This document shows positions 30,476 through 41,107 of a DNA stretch of 64,000 bases, piece by piece. This stretch comes from Notospermus geniculatus (taxonomy: Eukaryota > Nemertea > Pilidiophora > Heteronemertea > Lineidae). The DNA is taken from assembly GCA_002633025.1 (NCBI GenBank), contig NMRB01000045.1, forward strand, positions 343,520 through 407,519. The letters are read 5' to 3'. The first letter of the stretch is position 1, and the number at the start of each line of letters is the position of its first letter. The notes beneath the pieces are model-generated. The model was not told the DNA's origin and ran no database searches. It worked only from the letters and a program-made list of their open reading frames with translations. Position numbers and translations under genes: made by a program.

Positions 30476-32782
30476 TTAGCAGCAATTCATCGTCTGTGCT
30501 GAACCCTTCCTGTTAGGCCTACCACTGATTTATGAATAACAGGTGGGCTGCTTGAACTTAGAGATGTCAGGCTGGACTACAGTACAGTAGGCCTAATGCA
30601 TGCCAACACAGTGTATGATCACGGCACACACGTCATCTGCATGCACACTAGCAGAGGGATACAATGACAGGCCTACATGCATGACTGATGACCGGTGAAC
30701 TGTGCTACCGGTACGCGTAGGTTTTTTGGCGTATGAAAAAGTGTATGGGGACAATAAAATTCGTGAATTACGCGCTAGATTATATGCTTGAACTTTTGCC
30801 GTCCTCCCTTCCAACTGCACCTACCGTATTAATGAATTATACGACCTCACAGAGCTCGGAAATCGGATCATGCAGCATTCCATGTACACATGTCATTTTT
30901 AGCACAGGGGAGAGATTCCTCACTGCGCACACGCCCCCGGCGGCAGCTGGTGGAAGTAAGGTTTGGCGGGAAATGATTTTGAACGAAGTTGCTAATTAGC
31001 GCCGTTAATTAACCAGAGGAGCTGGGATGCTGAAAAATTTATTTTTGGCATATGACCACATACACTGTCGATCACCAACACCGGCCCCGACCAGGTATTC
31101 GCCGTTTGGGCTGTAGCTCCATGACTTGCCGATCGCTATAGTATGTGGTGGTAGGATGGCATATCAACCGTTGGGGGCGACACTTATCTTCGTGGGCGCT
31201 GCGCGCCGTACGTTTCACTCACCCGCCCCATTCGTCAAGGGAAGAAAACTGACTTATTGATCTGGGCCACAAATATTTCCCTAGCATTGTCGTATTACTA
31301 ATTACCAAAATAAAAGATTGATTGATGTGAAATAAATTAAAGATAATGTATCACGACTTCATTGTTTACATTCAATGTTTGTAAACATAGATGTTTACAT
31401 TGTGTAATTTTGGACTTTTGGAACATGCCAACCCACCAAATTGAATACTTTCGGTATCAAAAAGAATTTCTAGAGGGGCATGCCACCAATACATTACTCA
31501 TTAGACAAAGAAAGACTAGACATATGCAAACAAAATGTAAATAAACAATGATTTTCGTGGCCTTTAAGGCATTGTGAATGTAATGCGATGTAGGCACTGT
31601 GTACATATATTGTTCATGTAACTGGCAGCGAAATACTGTTGTGATTAATAGAGTATTGAATTGATGCAAATAAAGAGATTGACAGAGTAATAAATTTCTT
31701 TTTTCCTCATTCTTGATCAGTATGGTTATATGACAGTTGACAACCAGAGGATTCACAACTGGTGGCAATAGACTTGATCACTCCCGGACAGGCCCCCAAA
31801 TGTCACGAGGAACGTGACCTTATTGCCACAAATTAAACCCTTCGTTCGTGAGACGAATGGGAAAGCTAAGATGGTTTGTTTAAACAAGTGCAATATATTG
31901 AACAAAACAGATTACAAATATATCAAGGTTTTTCGTTCAGCAAATACACAGTCCCATACGCCATCAATCACATCAACTACGATTTCTTTCTTTCGCGACC
32001 ACAGTTTTCACCCGTTCACGACCATTATACGTCATGCAAAACCAGTGACAGCGCCCTGCCAGCGACGACACCAACGCATATCAACAGGGCCTGTAGCCTT
32101 ATGGCAATTCTCGTCGAAATAAGCGCCGACGGTAGGAAGGAGCCATAAGAACAACAAAATAACAAACTCTCAATAGTGGGCGACAAAGCGGAAAATCTAC
32201 AAACACGGCAATACAGAGGACTTTTCTGTTCACGTGATAGTACCGCCCCTTTCAAGCTAGGGAATATATGACTCATTACAACATATACTGTATCCGATGT
32301 GTTTAGTGGCCGCGGCCGGTGTAGCAGTAAAAAGTGTCCCCCCTGTAAAAAGTGTCCACTTCTATTGTTGAATAACGGAACAAGCGGCATGCGTATAGAA
32401 ACCAATTGTCAGAGATTAGAATGTAACAATAGGATCTTTTGTTCCCCGGACAGTTTTTCCTAGGACATTCTTTGCCTTCACACCTGGAAGACCATCGTGC
32501 CTAGATTTTCTAATTACACACGTTCCCGCAAGTTACAAAATGTGACCCCGTAGTGGTGAATGAAACGCAATCGTACAAGGGTCACTGTTCGACAACAGCT
32601 TCGGCATGGAGAACTGATAGAGAAAATGACATACCGAGTTCATTGAAACAAGATTTACTGAAGCTTGACCCTGAAGCATGCAGTTCATCGCGTTTCATTT
32701 ATAAGAAAACTCGACATGGGACGTCTGACCAATGTAGTTATGCAAAGTTAGGCTTCAATGACATTTGTTACGCCTATGCGCT
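30476..32782. other. Spacer, no supported gene
   Basis: Short frames only. TGTCACGAGGAACGTGAC at 31801 is a small inverted repeat that could be the start of a long terminal repeat, but no matching second copy, primer site or polymerase was seen in the window. An ATGTTTACATTG-rich stretch at 31360-31400 is unexplained. Confidence 0.35.
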
Positions 32783-32790
32783 CTACTTGG

Positions 32791-33176
32791 GCTGAAAGGG
32801 TAAATGTCGTCCTGGGTATATACAAAGATTACCCAGGATCTCAGTCTTCCCTAAAACAATACCCTGGGTGTACTTTCGGTAGCCGAACATCACCCAGCGT
32901 CGTAGTATGACACCTGGATTCGTGGTTGTCTCGCCCGTGGTCACGTGACCGCCTGAAGAATGTCATGAACAGCTACACTCAACATGTACCGCGGCGCGAG
33001 ACCGCGAGATTCCACGGAATTTCTAAATGAGACTCGTTCTTAGGCACAGATTGCGGAAGCCATGGAAGCTGGGTGATGTTCCGCTACCGAAACTACACCC
33101 AGGGTATTGTTTTAGTGAAGATTGAGATCCTGGGTAATCTTTGTATATACCCAGGACGACATTTACCCTTTCAGCC
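32791..33176. mobile_element. MITE family A copy 1, target duplication CTACTTGG
   Basis: Terminal inverted repeats start GCTGAAAGGGTAAATGTCGT and run for well over 100 bp, including TCCTGGGTATATACAAAGAT and ACACCCAGGGTATTGTTTTA. CTACTTGG lies immediately outside both ends (32783-32790 and 33177-33184). A second copy is at 62046-62422. An 8-bp duplication suggests a hAT-like transposase acting in trans. Confidence 0.88.
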
Positions 33177-33470
33177 CTACTTGGTGGCCGGGAACGTGCA
33201 TAAGTAGAAAATCTAGCCACGACGATCTTCCCAGCCGCGGCCACAAAACACATCGGATACAGTATATCAACATCATCTTACACGGAATTTCTGCGTTTAA
33301 TGTGAGTTTTTACAGGAGACATGCGGATTCTAATTCTACCTCGAGGCACACAACCACTTTGGCCCCAGGGCTTCTGATATGGGTCTGACAAAATTCCAGC
33401 ACACAGATCCTTAGGATTAGGGTAAAGGGAAAAATAAATCCTCTTACGAGGGTGGAATTAGTGAGTTTAA

Positions 33471-33613
33471 GAAACCATACGTTAACGCTAACGCTAACGC
33501 TAATTACGTCAAAATGACGTCACTCCCCGAAGAAATACAACAGATTCATTCGATGTGACGTCAAAATGATATCAATAACGTTAGCGTTAGCGTTAGCGTT
33601 AACGTATGGTTTC
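33471..33613. mobile_element. TTAA-flanked hairpin MITE with (GTTAGC)n arms
   Basis: The ends GAAACCATACGTTAACGCTA and (inverted) the same sequence form arms of about 50 bp containing three GCTAAC/GTTAGC hexamers each, then AAAATGACGTCA in one arm and TGACGTCAAAATG in the other. TTAA flanks both sides (33467-33470 and 33614-33617), as for piggyBac- or Kolobok-type insertion. The unique centre is about 25 bp. Confidence 0.82.
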
Positions 33614-34340
33614 TTAACCTAACTAATAAGGGCTACCTTATCCGTGACACCTGAGCAACAGGACCCCTATTAATCAAAGTCAGAAAGTAGAACTAGACAT
33701 GTGCATATGCTCTAAACGAATGGAGAGGTGATTTAACCCCTTTTTGCCAAAAATGACGGGACCATGGACAAATTTTGTGACAACTTCTTTCCAGGGTTAT
33801 CATAACCAGCCCCGAGCAGTTTATATTTTGCGGTAGGAGTGGGGATGGTCTTAGATTAAATATGTAGGGAAAAGATTTTTTTTCAAAAAATGAAAAGATT
33901 CCTTGTACAAACAACAGTTGCAGTGCTAGGTGCCCCACTTGGGGCACAATGATTGCATTGATGCAGATGAAAATACCACTGAGAGAGTGCAATGTGCATG
34001 ATGGCAATGCACCCTCTCATGAAATGGGCTTGTGACATTGGAAGTAAAATACTGACAGGCAGGTTTGGATATGTCAAAGAGAGTATTGTGTCATCACAGA
34101 AAGTTGTCCAGAAATATTTTCTTTGAGAACGTTTTTATTGATCACCCTGTATACGCCCTGTACGCCATGCTATGGACGATTCACATTGCCGAAGATCAAG
34201 GCCGAAGATGTCAAAGTTGCTCCGACCCACATCATACAAAGAATGTTCACACGTCATCAAAACCGCCTTCAATTATGCGCAATTACGTGTTGATCTAATT
34301 TCGGAAACACACGCATGATTAGATATGACGTAGTGAACCT

Positions 34341-34397
34341 TATGGCAAGCGGATTGTCCAGTTATTCAAAAAACCTATATTTTTGCAATAAAACTTA
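34341..34397. mobile_element. Left-end fragment of the TGGCAAGCGG foldback family
   Basis: TATGGCAAGCGGATTGTCCA followed by GTTATTCAAAAAACCTATAT is identical to the start of the complete element at 50465. It is cut off after about 55 bases by the TTAA element at 34399. Confidence 0.8.
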
Positions 34398-34398
34398 A

Positions 34399-34899
34399 CC
34401 CTTAGAATGCCGGGTTCGTTTTGGTCTTTCTGCACCCCCTGGCCGGCCATTTTTTAGAAAATTTAAAAATTTTCAGCAGATTTTCAATTGGCTTCACACA
34501 TCATCCTCAGTAGGGCCACCTTCATTCTCACCTTCAGATTCACTTTGAACAATATTGGAATCAGAATCACAGTGCATGTCATCCACACAGTGAAGAACTA
34601 TTTCTGATGCATGACGCCATTTTTAAATGCCTTGATGGGGGCGATTTGTTTCCCAACTTCCCATTCGCTCAAACACACACCTTCCTGGCCAATTATCCAA
34701 TCAAAATTGCCGTTGCATCCAGCTTTGATGTCGCCAGTTTACCAGGAAAAATTTCTAGGATATTTAGTTTCAGTAAACATCGATAGATGGCGGTGGTGCA
34801 ATGATGATGGCTGCGCGAGACTAGGACGTTCCCAAACGCCGGCGGCCTGTGGATACAGAATTTCTGGGACGTGCATATACGCCGGCGGCACTCTAAGGG
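34399..34899. mobile_element. piggyBac-like MITE, TTAA target site
   Basis: CCCTTAGAATGCCGGG at the left and CGGCACTCTAAGGG at the right are inverted copies, each adjoining TTAA (34395-34398 and 34900-34903). Ends beginning CCCTT with a TTAA duplication are the piggyBac signature. No transposase is encoded in the 501 bp. It sits in the arm of a foldback fragment, so it may be what truncated it, although the remainder is not found on the far side. Confidence 0.8.
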
Positions 34900-35088
34900 T
34901 TAAGGGTCAACCGGGCATTGACAAACAGAACTTCTGTTACCAGATGTCCCCTGAACAAAAGAAGCGGGCATCTGATATCGGGGGCATTACATTCTATGAC
35001 ACCTGGTATCATTAGAATCGCTGATGCTATCAGGCACATCCTCTTGTACTGAATGTTATACGTATTGGCTCTATTTCCTTATTTCCAG

Positions 35089-35437
35089 TATGAAATAGAA
35101 ATCGAGTTTCTAAGGTGAAAGACATTGCTTCCTACCAGAATCGAACCCACGGACCCCCGCATAAGGCATCAATCGCCAGCACTAAGGGGGCAGCACGCCT
35201 TAAACCACTAGGCCAAATCCCCATCTTCAAAAAAGATGGTTCAATAACCCATGTTTAAAGGAGGCGTCCATCAGTACCCTGCGAGTAGTCCAAACAATCT
35301 CCGACCCAAACAGTTTTATGTTATGCGAGGGGTCACAAATAATGGAGATACAAGTAAAGAATATGAAATAGAAATCGAGTTTCTAAGGTGAAAGACATTG
35401 CTTCCTACCAGAATCGAACCCACGGACCCCCGCATAA
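35089..35437 (-). mobile_element. tRNA-derived SINE with a repeated 3' segment
   Basis: Read on the minus strand this is the same SINE as at 10146-10430: a leader (TTTACTTGTATCTCCATTAT), a Leu-like tRNA unit at about 35131-35225 and a tail (TTAGAAACTCGATTTCTATT). A 76-bp segment containing the B box and tail occurs twice with no mismatch (35089-35164 and 35362-35437), once at each end. It is either one and a half head-to-tail SINE units or an element with short terminal direct repeats. Confidence 0.85.
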
Positions 35438-35508
35438 ATATCCAGTGATTCTTTTCTATCAAATTCAGTTTGATGTAGCCACTCGCTATGTTACTCTCAA
35501 CATGTAAC

Positions 35509-35656
35509 CAGGGCCGTATGCAACAACGAATATTATCTTTAACCCAGGTTGAGCCACAACTTTGCCATTGTCACATCATGCCCTGGCAAACCTGAACAAT
35601 TGAAAAGCTGTGGCTCAACCTGACTTCAAGATAATCTTCGTTGGTGCATTTCATTT
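35509..35656. mobile_element. Short MITE with CAGGGCCGTATGCAACAACG end
   Basis: The left arm GCAACAACGAATATTATCTT ... GGTTGAGCCACA is matched inverted by TGTGGCTCAACCTGA ... AAGATAATCTTCGTTGGTGC. Total size is about 148 bp with a centre of about 55 bp. The CAGGGCC start resembles hAT-like ends. Confidence 0.75.
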
Positions 35657-35792
35657 TATGGGAATAACAATCAGAAAACTAAACAATATGATCTGTCAGT
35701 CAGTTGACCAATAGATGTCACTACAGTCCAATTCAATGTCTAGCGGACCCATTCATGCTTGAATGAGCACCATTCAGGAGAGTTTTCTTCGC

Positions 35793-36140
35793 CATGTCGA
35801 ATTAGCGGAACCAGCGGAACCAGCGGAAACAGCGAAACAAGCGGAACTTGAAGGAAAAACATAAATATGTTGTTTTCAAAATAATAACTGCTCTGTTCAA
35901 ATCGAATTGTTAGGCGCCGAAAAAAACTAGGTCTACGGTAGGCCTATGCCATGTAGGCATACCGGTAGCCTAGCATGCATGGGGCCTAGGTCTCAATCCG
36001 CACATCATGACTGCAGCCGCGTGTTGCTTTCAGTCAACAGCTAAACGAAGCAGCAACGAGTCACGTGTTCATTCTATCGGCTGCAGACCAGGTGTTGCTG
36101 GTTCCGTTGTTTCCGCTGGTTCCGCTAATTCGACATGGCC
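35793..36140. mobile_element. MITE with GCCATGTCGAATTAGCGG ends
   Basis: GCCATGTCGAATTAGCGGAA followed by CCAGCGGAA repeats at the left is answered by TTCCGCTGGTTCCGCTAATT and CGACATGGC at the right. The GCGGAACCA word is tandemly repeated in the left arm. About 350 bp, no coding sequence supported. Confidence 0.72.
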
Positions 36141-36619
36141 AGTTTCCTTTTGTCTTGTTGCGCTAAAACTTTGCTGCCATCTTTTGGCAACAACGTGGCT
36201 GTCTGCTCCTATTCGCATGATGCTCGATCATATGACTAAAGATTAGTAAGTGCTTTTACTTAAATTTTGCTACACAAATGCATTAGGCAATGCTGTACAA
36301 ATGTGAAGTAAAAACATTTGCTAATCAGATGTTTATTCATATCACCCGCTGTCTTACTCGCCTAATACTAGTAGGCCTACTTACTATTTCTCCAAAGTTC
36401 GCCCTGGCATTGTTCAACTGTTTTGGCTAAAGCATCTTGCTCCATGCCTTTAAGTATCTTTATTAGCAATTTGTAGCCGTCCTTTTTTCCTCTAACGATT
36501 ACATCTTTTCTGGAAGTTGGTAAAAGATTTGAATGGTATTCGCCAAGTTAAGATGCATTGTATTGGCATAATAGAAATTATACTTACACTGATGAGAATT
36601 AATGTCAAAAGAACATACT

Positions 36620-36806
36620 CCTAGATCAGGTGTAACATTTTTCAACGTTCCCAATTTTGTGATTGTTCCCCTCCTTTTGTCTGATGGAATAAGGTCTAGG
36701 AGCGACTTGACAATAGAGGACGTGCACAGAGAAACGTGCCGATCTATCTGCCAGTGTTTCCTGGACAATAAGAGGGAACACTGGCAGATGTAACATCTGT
36801 GAGTGA
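36620..36806. mobile_element. MITE family B, copy 1 (CTGGCAGATGTAACATC end)
   Basis: The sequence from GGTGTAACAT through GTTCCCCTCCTTTTGTCTGA and AGAGAAACGTGCCGATCTAT to CACTGGCAGATGTAACATC is also found at 61280-61465. That copy has both ends as inverted repeats (GTAACATCTGCCAGTGTT and AACACTGGCAGATATAAC). This copy is rearranged near its left end. Confidence 0.7.
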
Positions 36807-36864
36807 ATGAGTGTTGGGCAGTCAGAAAGAATATATTTTTTATCTATTTCATACATGTAGTTAC

Positions 36865-37049
36865 CTCAGTAAACAGACAATGATATCATGTACTCCGACC
36901 AGTTCGCAATGAATGCTGGGAGAAATAACTTCCCGAGTGAGTAGATAATCTTTCATATTCTTGACCATATCTGGCGTCATCTGATTAGCAAGATATTGGA
37001 CTAGTTCAGCGTGAATGGTGTTCTGTCTCCTCTCCTGCTTCCGTCGTGC
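36865..37049 (-). CDS. Death-effector-domain-like exon
   Basis: An open 185-bp exon lies between an acceptor (GATCGCAATTTCAG) and a donor (CTGAG|GTAACT). It reads RRKQERRQNTIHAELVQYLA then NQMTPDMVKNMKDYLLTREV and ends HDIIVCLLR. The order 'L...(L)A.Q(L)(T/S)..(D)V..(M/L)K..L....I......(E)......(D)(L/I)...L' matches the second half of death-effector-type helical bundles used in apoptosis and innate immune adaptors. Neighbouring exons were not identified. A CARD or other death-fold module is an alternative. Confidence 0.4.
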
Positions 37050-37560
37050 CTGAAATTGCGATCGGGAAAACATAAATTGTCGACAAGACATACACTGTAG
37101 CTGGTCGATTCGTGCCAGTTTTAATACGGGGTATTCTAGACCTTGTAATCAGCACCAACAATGGAACTGACATCCTTCCCCATCCTGCATTAAACATACC
37201 CGCGTTAAGGGAGACCTCTATTGACAATGTTGTTGAACTATCGCTTATCAACCTCGCCCCTTGTAGAGTAACTCTCGTTCCTAGGGTATCCACATATGCA
37301 TTGTATTGTAATCATACATTCTTCAACGCACACGACTGTTAGGAAGGGAATTTGCTATAGAGGCGTCACCTTTCGGAGAACGGCCACAACATGGGGAAAG
37401 CCCTCCTAAAAATAGTACGGTGACGCAGCCAAATCGGCGTAGTCGACGCCTACCTCCACAGCAAAGCCAATAGAATATTATTGACGACCGGAAGAAATCA
37501 ATCTGGGCATGCGCAGGAGGCCTCTACTGTAAATTTATCACACTTCAAATGCATTTTTTN

Positions 37561-37682
37561 GTTGTCCTAGGGGCGAGTTGTCTGGGGGCAAGTTGTCCGG
37601 GTACGAGTTGTCCGGGTACGAGTTGTCCGGGGGCAAATTGTCCTAGGGGCAAATTGTCCTGGGGGCGAATTGTCCTGTTACC
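37561..37682. repeat. Tandem repeat, 15-16-bp unit TTGTCCGGGGGCAAA
   Basis: Seven to eight head-to-tail units (TTGTCCTAGGGGCGAG, TTGTCTGGGGGCAAG, TTGTCCGGGTACGAG and so on) begin one base after the single N at 37560. The unit size and pattern are those of foldback-element arms, and it runs directly into the quasi-palindrome array at 37690. Confidence 0.85.
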
Positions 37683-37689
37683 TTAAGTT

Positions 37690-38046
37690 TTATGCTCATA
37701 AAACTTAGTTTTTGTGGAGAAAATATACGTTTTTTGAAAAAAAACTCAGTTTTTTGCCCAAAAAAACTGTTTTTTGCATAAAACTTATATTTTTACAAAA
37801 AAAAATGTTTTTTGCAATAAAACTAAGTTTTATGCTCATAAATATAGGTTTTTTAATCATCAGCATAAAACTTAGTTTTTTGTCTAAAAATGTTAGTTTT
37901 TCGGCAATAACTGGACAAATAGCCAAAAAAACTATATTTATGCTTTAAAAACCTGGTTTTATACAAAAAACTTAGTTTTTTGTCTATAAAACCAGTATTT
38001 TTGGAGAAAATATAGCTTTTTGAACAACTGGACAATCCGCTTGCCA
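37690..38046. mobile_element. Right arm of the TGGCAAGCGG foldback family
   Basis: An array of ~20-bp units of the type TAAAACTTAGTTTTTTGYC, ending in AACTGGACAATCCGCTTGCCA, the same right terminus as the complete element at 50465-51495. No matching left terminus is present here; the left side begins in the TTGTCC tandem array. Confidence 0.8.
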
Positions 38047-38515
38047 TAGACCTGACCTATTTTAACAAAAATGACAACCAATGACGGCACAAACCAATGA
38101 CAGCTCTGTAGATGGAGACATCCTTGGATAACGCGTCTTCCCATCCTATTAAAACATTAGTCCAAAACGAGTCGTGCATGATCTACATATAACGAGTGAT
38201 GTCCAAAAAATATTCAACTAGACCTTGCATCCCAACATTTCCATTTCCCAGTGCCACCGCTAAATAAAAGATATACATGTACAGGTGTGAAAGAAATCCA
38301 AGTCCCCCGGAACCGAAGTCCGGTCTTACTGTTCAGCGTCGGATTACAATATATGGCTAGAGAGACCATGACCGTTCGAACATAGCCATACAATAGCGGG
38401 CTATTGTTTTGCGGACTTGCACTCCTAGGACGTTGATTCCTGTCACACTTGTGCCCCATCCCTGCTGCATCGCTTCAAACGTACAAATCCTTACTTCGTG
38501 TATTTTCGTCAACAG

Positions 38516-38725
38516 GTTTTCCCCTTGCAAACGGGACCTGACTGGTCCCGAAAGGACCTCAAAATTGAGGACCAGGAGGAACAAATTATTCTAAAGCTCT
38601 GGAATGAAAAATTGAACCTCGTATCGGAGAAACATGAAAACAAAAAAATCAGAATTACCAACGTCGAAGTTGAAATATACAAAGGGAAGTCGTCGATGGT
38701 GGGTACCGAGGAGACGATTACCGAG
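38516..38725 (+). CDS. OB-fold-like gene, exon (antepenultimate)
   Basis: The exon is bounded by TATTTTCGTCAACAG and CCGAG|GTAAGT and is open for 70 codons in phase 0. It reads VFPLQTGPDWSRKDLKIEDQ, LKLWNEKLNLVSEKHENKKI and RITNVEVEIYKGKSSMVGTE. The pattern 'W......(I)......(I)..(I/V)TN(V/L).V..(Y/W)(K/N)G..S(L/M)..T..T.I' resembles OB-fold domains of replication-protein-A type, which bind single-stranded nucleic acid. The resemblance is by eye. It splices in phase with the next two exons. Confidence 0.55.
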
Positions 38726-38814
38726 GTAAGTTTTAAATGCTATTTTGTTATGCAAACATAACGGAAAATTTATAGCTACTTTCAAAAAGTGAAATCCGCA
38801 CTTTTTAAAGACCC

Positions 38815-39380
38815 CCCCCCATACGGATGTTAAACCCGCTGCGGATGGTTAAACCCGCATTTTAAGACGTTGGCGAAACAAGACGTTGTGACACTTTTCA
38901 AAGATATATAATTCAAAGACGTAGTTCGAAAATAAGACATTCGGTGGCACCTTTTAACGAGGTTGCAATTCAAAGACAAGACGTTCAACTTTTCAAAGAC
39001 GTACTTCAAAAATAAGACGTTCGGTGGCGCCACATTACTGCCTCAGTCTCGCGCAAGTTCATATAAAATTCTTTTGTGGATCTTGATAAAATTTTAAATG
39101 ACCTTGCGCGAGACTGAGGCGGTAATGAGGCGCCACCCAACGTCTTATTTTTGAACTACGTCGTAGAAAAGTTGAACGTCTTGTCTTTGAATTGCAACCT
39201 CTTTAAAAGGCGCCACCAAATGTCAAAGACGTAGTTCAAAAATAAGACACGTACCAATGTCTTTTTCATAAAACTGCAAGGTCATTAAAACACACCACCC
39301 AACGTCTTAATTTTGAACTATCTCTTTGAAAAGTGTCTCAACGTCTTAAAAATGCGGGTTTAACCGCCCATGCCCCCCCC
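38815..39380. mobile_element. Intronic foldback element with AAACCCGCATTTTAAGACG arms
   Basis: The left arm (GTTAAACCCGCATTTTAAGA, then words such as GACGTAGTTCGAAAATAAGA) is answered by the inverted right arm ending AACGTCTTAAAAATGCGGGT. An inner perfect pair, GCGCAAGTTCAT-region versus GACCTTGCGCGAGACTGAGG, lies near the centre. It lies within the intron between 38725 and 39506, bordered by poly-C tracts. Confidence 0.75.
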
Positions 39381-39505
39381 CCCGGTACCGACTGATTCCG
39401 GCCGCACTCGCGCGAGGGGATATTTTTATTAACGTCCACGGCACTTTTGTGCAATCCAGCCCTGTACGGTCTTAATCTCATAATTTTAATCATTGTTAAT
39501 TCCAG

Positions 39506-39702
39506 GAATTGGATACGACAGAGGATACATACCAGCTGACCATTCTTGGTTTCCAGGACAATGGCGAGATGCTCGCCATAAAAAAAACCAGGCTGATGAG
39601 GCCACTGTGTACCGCACAAGTTGTCAACTGCCACCTATCTAAACCTTGCCAACGACGGTTATGGCACACGTCAAAGGCACGGAAATGCTGCATATTGACC
39701 CA
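39506..39702 (+). CDS. OB-fold-like gene, exon (penultimate)
   Basis: Acceptor TTGTTAATTCCAG and donor GACCCA|GTAAGTTG bound a 197-bp open exon. It begins ELDTTEDTYQLTILGFQDNG in phase with the preceding exon and contains spaced cysteines (PLCTAQVVNCHLSKPC, then KCCILT). The cysteine spacing suggests a small zinc-binding insertion. It is the continuation of the exon at 38516-38725. Confidence 0.6.
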
Positions 39703-40072
39703 GTAAGTTGACAAAAGCCAATAATTCTCATTCTTTATTTAACCTTTGTAGAATATGTAGACAAATTGGTGATTTGTTAGCATCCCCAACATGGATAATT
39801 TACTAAGACCCCATGTAACGTTTTCCAGCGAGGTCCGCGAGCCAGAGTGACGAGGTGACAATACACTAGATTGACGGAATAACTGGCAACAAGACGATGG
39901 GCAACACACTGACAACAGGTTTCCGGGGTGTCACAGAAAGACGGCCACGCTGAAAAAAGTTACACCGACATGTGGCCCCATCACCGATCGAGTGGATATG
40001 GAGCGCTTTTACACGTGGATTCATTACAATAATCATTTCCATTTCCTAATCTCCTGTCGATTTTATTTTCAG

Positions 40073-40112
40073 ATGCCTTAAATCGGATTGCTTTAAAGCT
40101 GACGAGAACTGA
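40073..40112 (+). CDS. OB-fold-like gene, last exon
   Basis: After a polypyrimidine acceptor (GATTTTATTTTCAG) the frame set by the previous exon (CA|A) continues QCLKSDCFKADEN and stops at TGA (40110-40112). It adds a C-x5-C pair to the cysteine cluster. Possible polyadenylation signals AATAAA follow at about 40308 and 40323. The consistent phase over three exons and the stop make this the strongest host gene model in the window. Confidence 0.5.
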
Positions 40113-40570
40113 CAAGGGATGTCAAGAAAATTGCAATTGCCCTACAAACATGAAACGAAGGCTCAGAACATGATGCTTCACGAGGGCCAGGAGGACGCCA
40201 CCTTTTTTGTCTTCGAACTGTCGAGGTGTAGAGCTGTCAACATCCTCTGGAGAACTGTCGCTCCTGAACTGGTCATTTTGAAAGAAAACTATAATTATTA
40301 ACCCTCCAATAAAACTGTGGTAATAAAACTTTACCAAGTTTTTTTCCATTTTTTTCACCATTGCATTTCATTGGGCTCGACGCAACGACCCAGACCACCG
40401 CGGCGGAGCGGTGACAACGCGAAACGAGCAAACCGCTGATTAGGCTAGTAAAAATATGAGATGACCCACCACTAATTGCAACATGAACGAAGTTGTGTTT
40501 TTTGGATACCCCATGGCTATCTTTATTACAGGAATAAATTTGGCCGAAAAATATTTGGTGGAACACCGTT

Positions 40571-41107
40571 TCCATGGCAACCGTTTCATATGCTCCAAAA
40601 TGGCCTTATTTGGCCGATGAGATCCCAGTATCCATATTTTTTAGATGTAATACACATCGTTTTCCTACTATAGTGGTTACCAAAATGAAAAATGATGGAA
40701 ATTTTAACATTTTATGTTTGTTTTAATATGCTTGTAGTGTTCCATTCTGTTTCCATGGCAACCAGTCAAAGCTTTTGTACACAGGTTCAGGTTCTAAACA
40801 CATTTTCATTGTCACCACATAGACAGGCCCTGTAAGTTCTGAAACTATCATACTATAGTACATTGCAGTTGGATTTTACTGTTATCTTTGTGAACAACAG
40901 AGAAACCCGGCCCTTTGTTGCCATGGCAACGCATTTGAAATATTCTTAGAGGACACATTTTGGCCTATCTTCTCAGCTGCAGTCCAGAAGCTGGGAGGGT
41001 TTCGTATGCAGGAGGGAGGAACGAAAGAACTATTGCTTGTTTAGTCGAGTGGTCTTTTTTTGGTAAATCTCCATTTTTGGTAAATCTCCATTATGTTTCC
41101 ATGGCAA
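40571..41107. promoter_or_regulatory. Four regularly spaced X-box-like palindromes
   Basis: TTTCCATGGCAACC occurs at about 40570, 40751 and 41097, and the perfect palindrome GTTGCCATGGCAAC at 40918. The spacings are 181, 168 and 178 bp. GTTGCCATGGCAAC matches the RFX transcription-factor X-box consensus. Intervening sequence shows only faint similarity from unit to unit, so it could be a diverged tandem repeat or a regulatory cluster. It lies just downstream of the OB-fold-like gene. Confidence 0.4.

Noticed and set aside
31801-32405. Possible solo long terminal repeat starting TGTCACGAGGAACGTGAC
   Set aside because: No second copy, no clear CA-terminated end and no target duplication could be seen.
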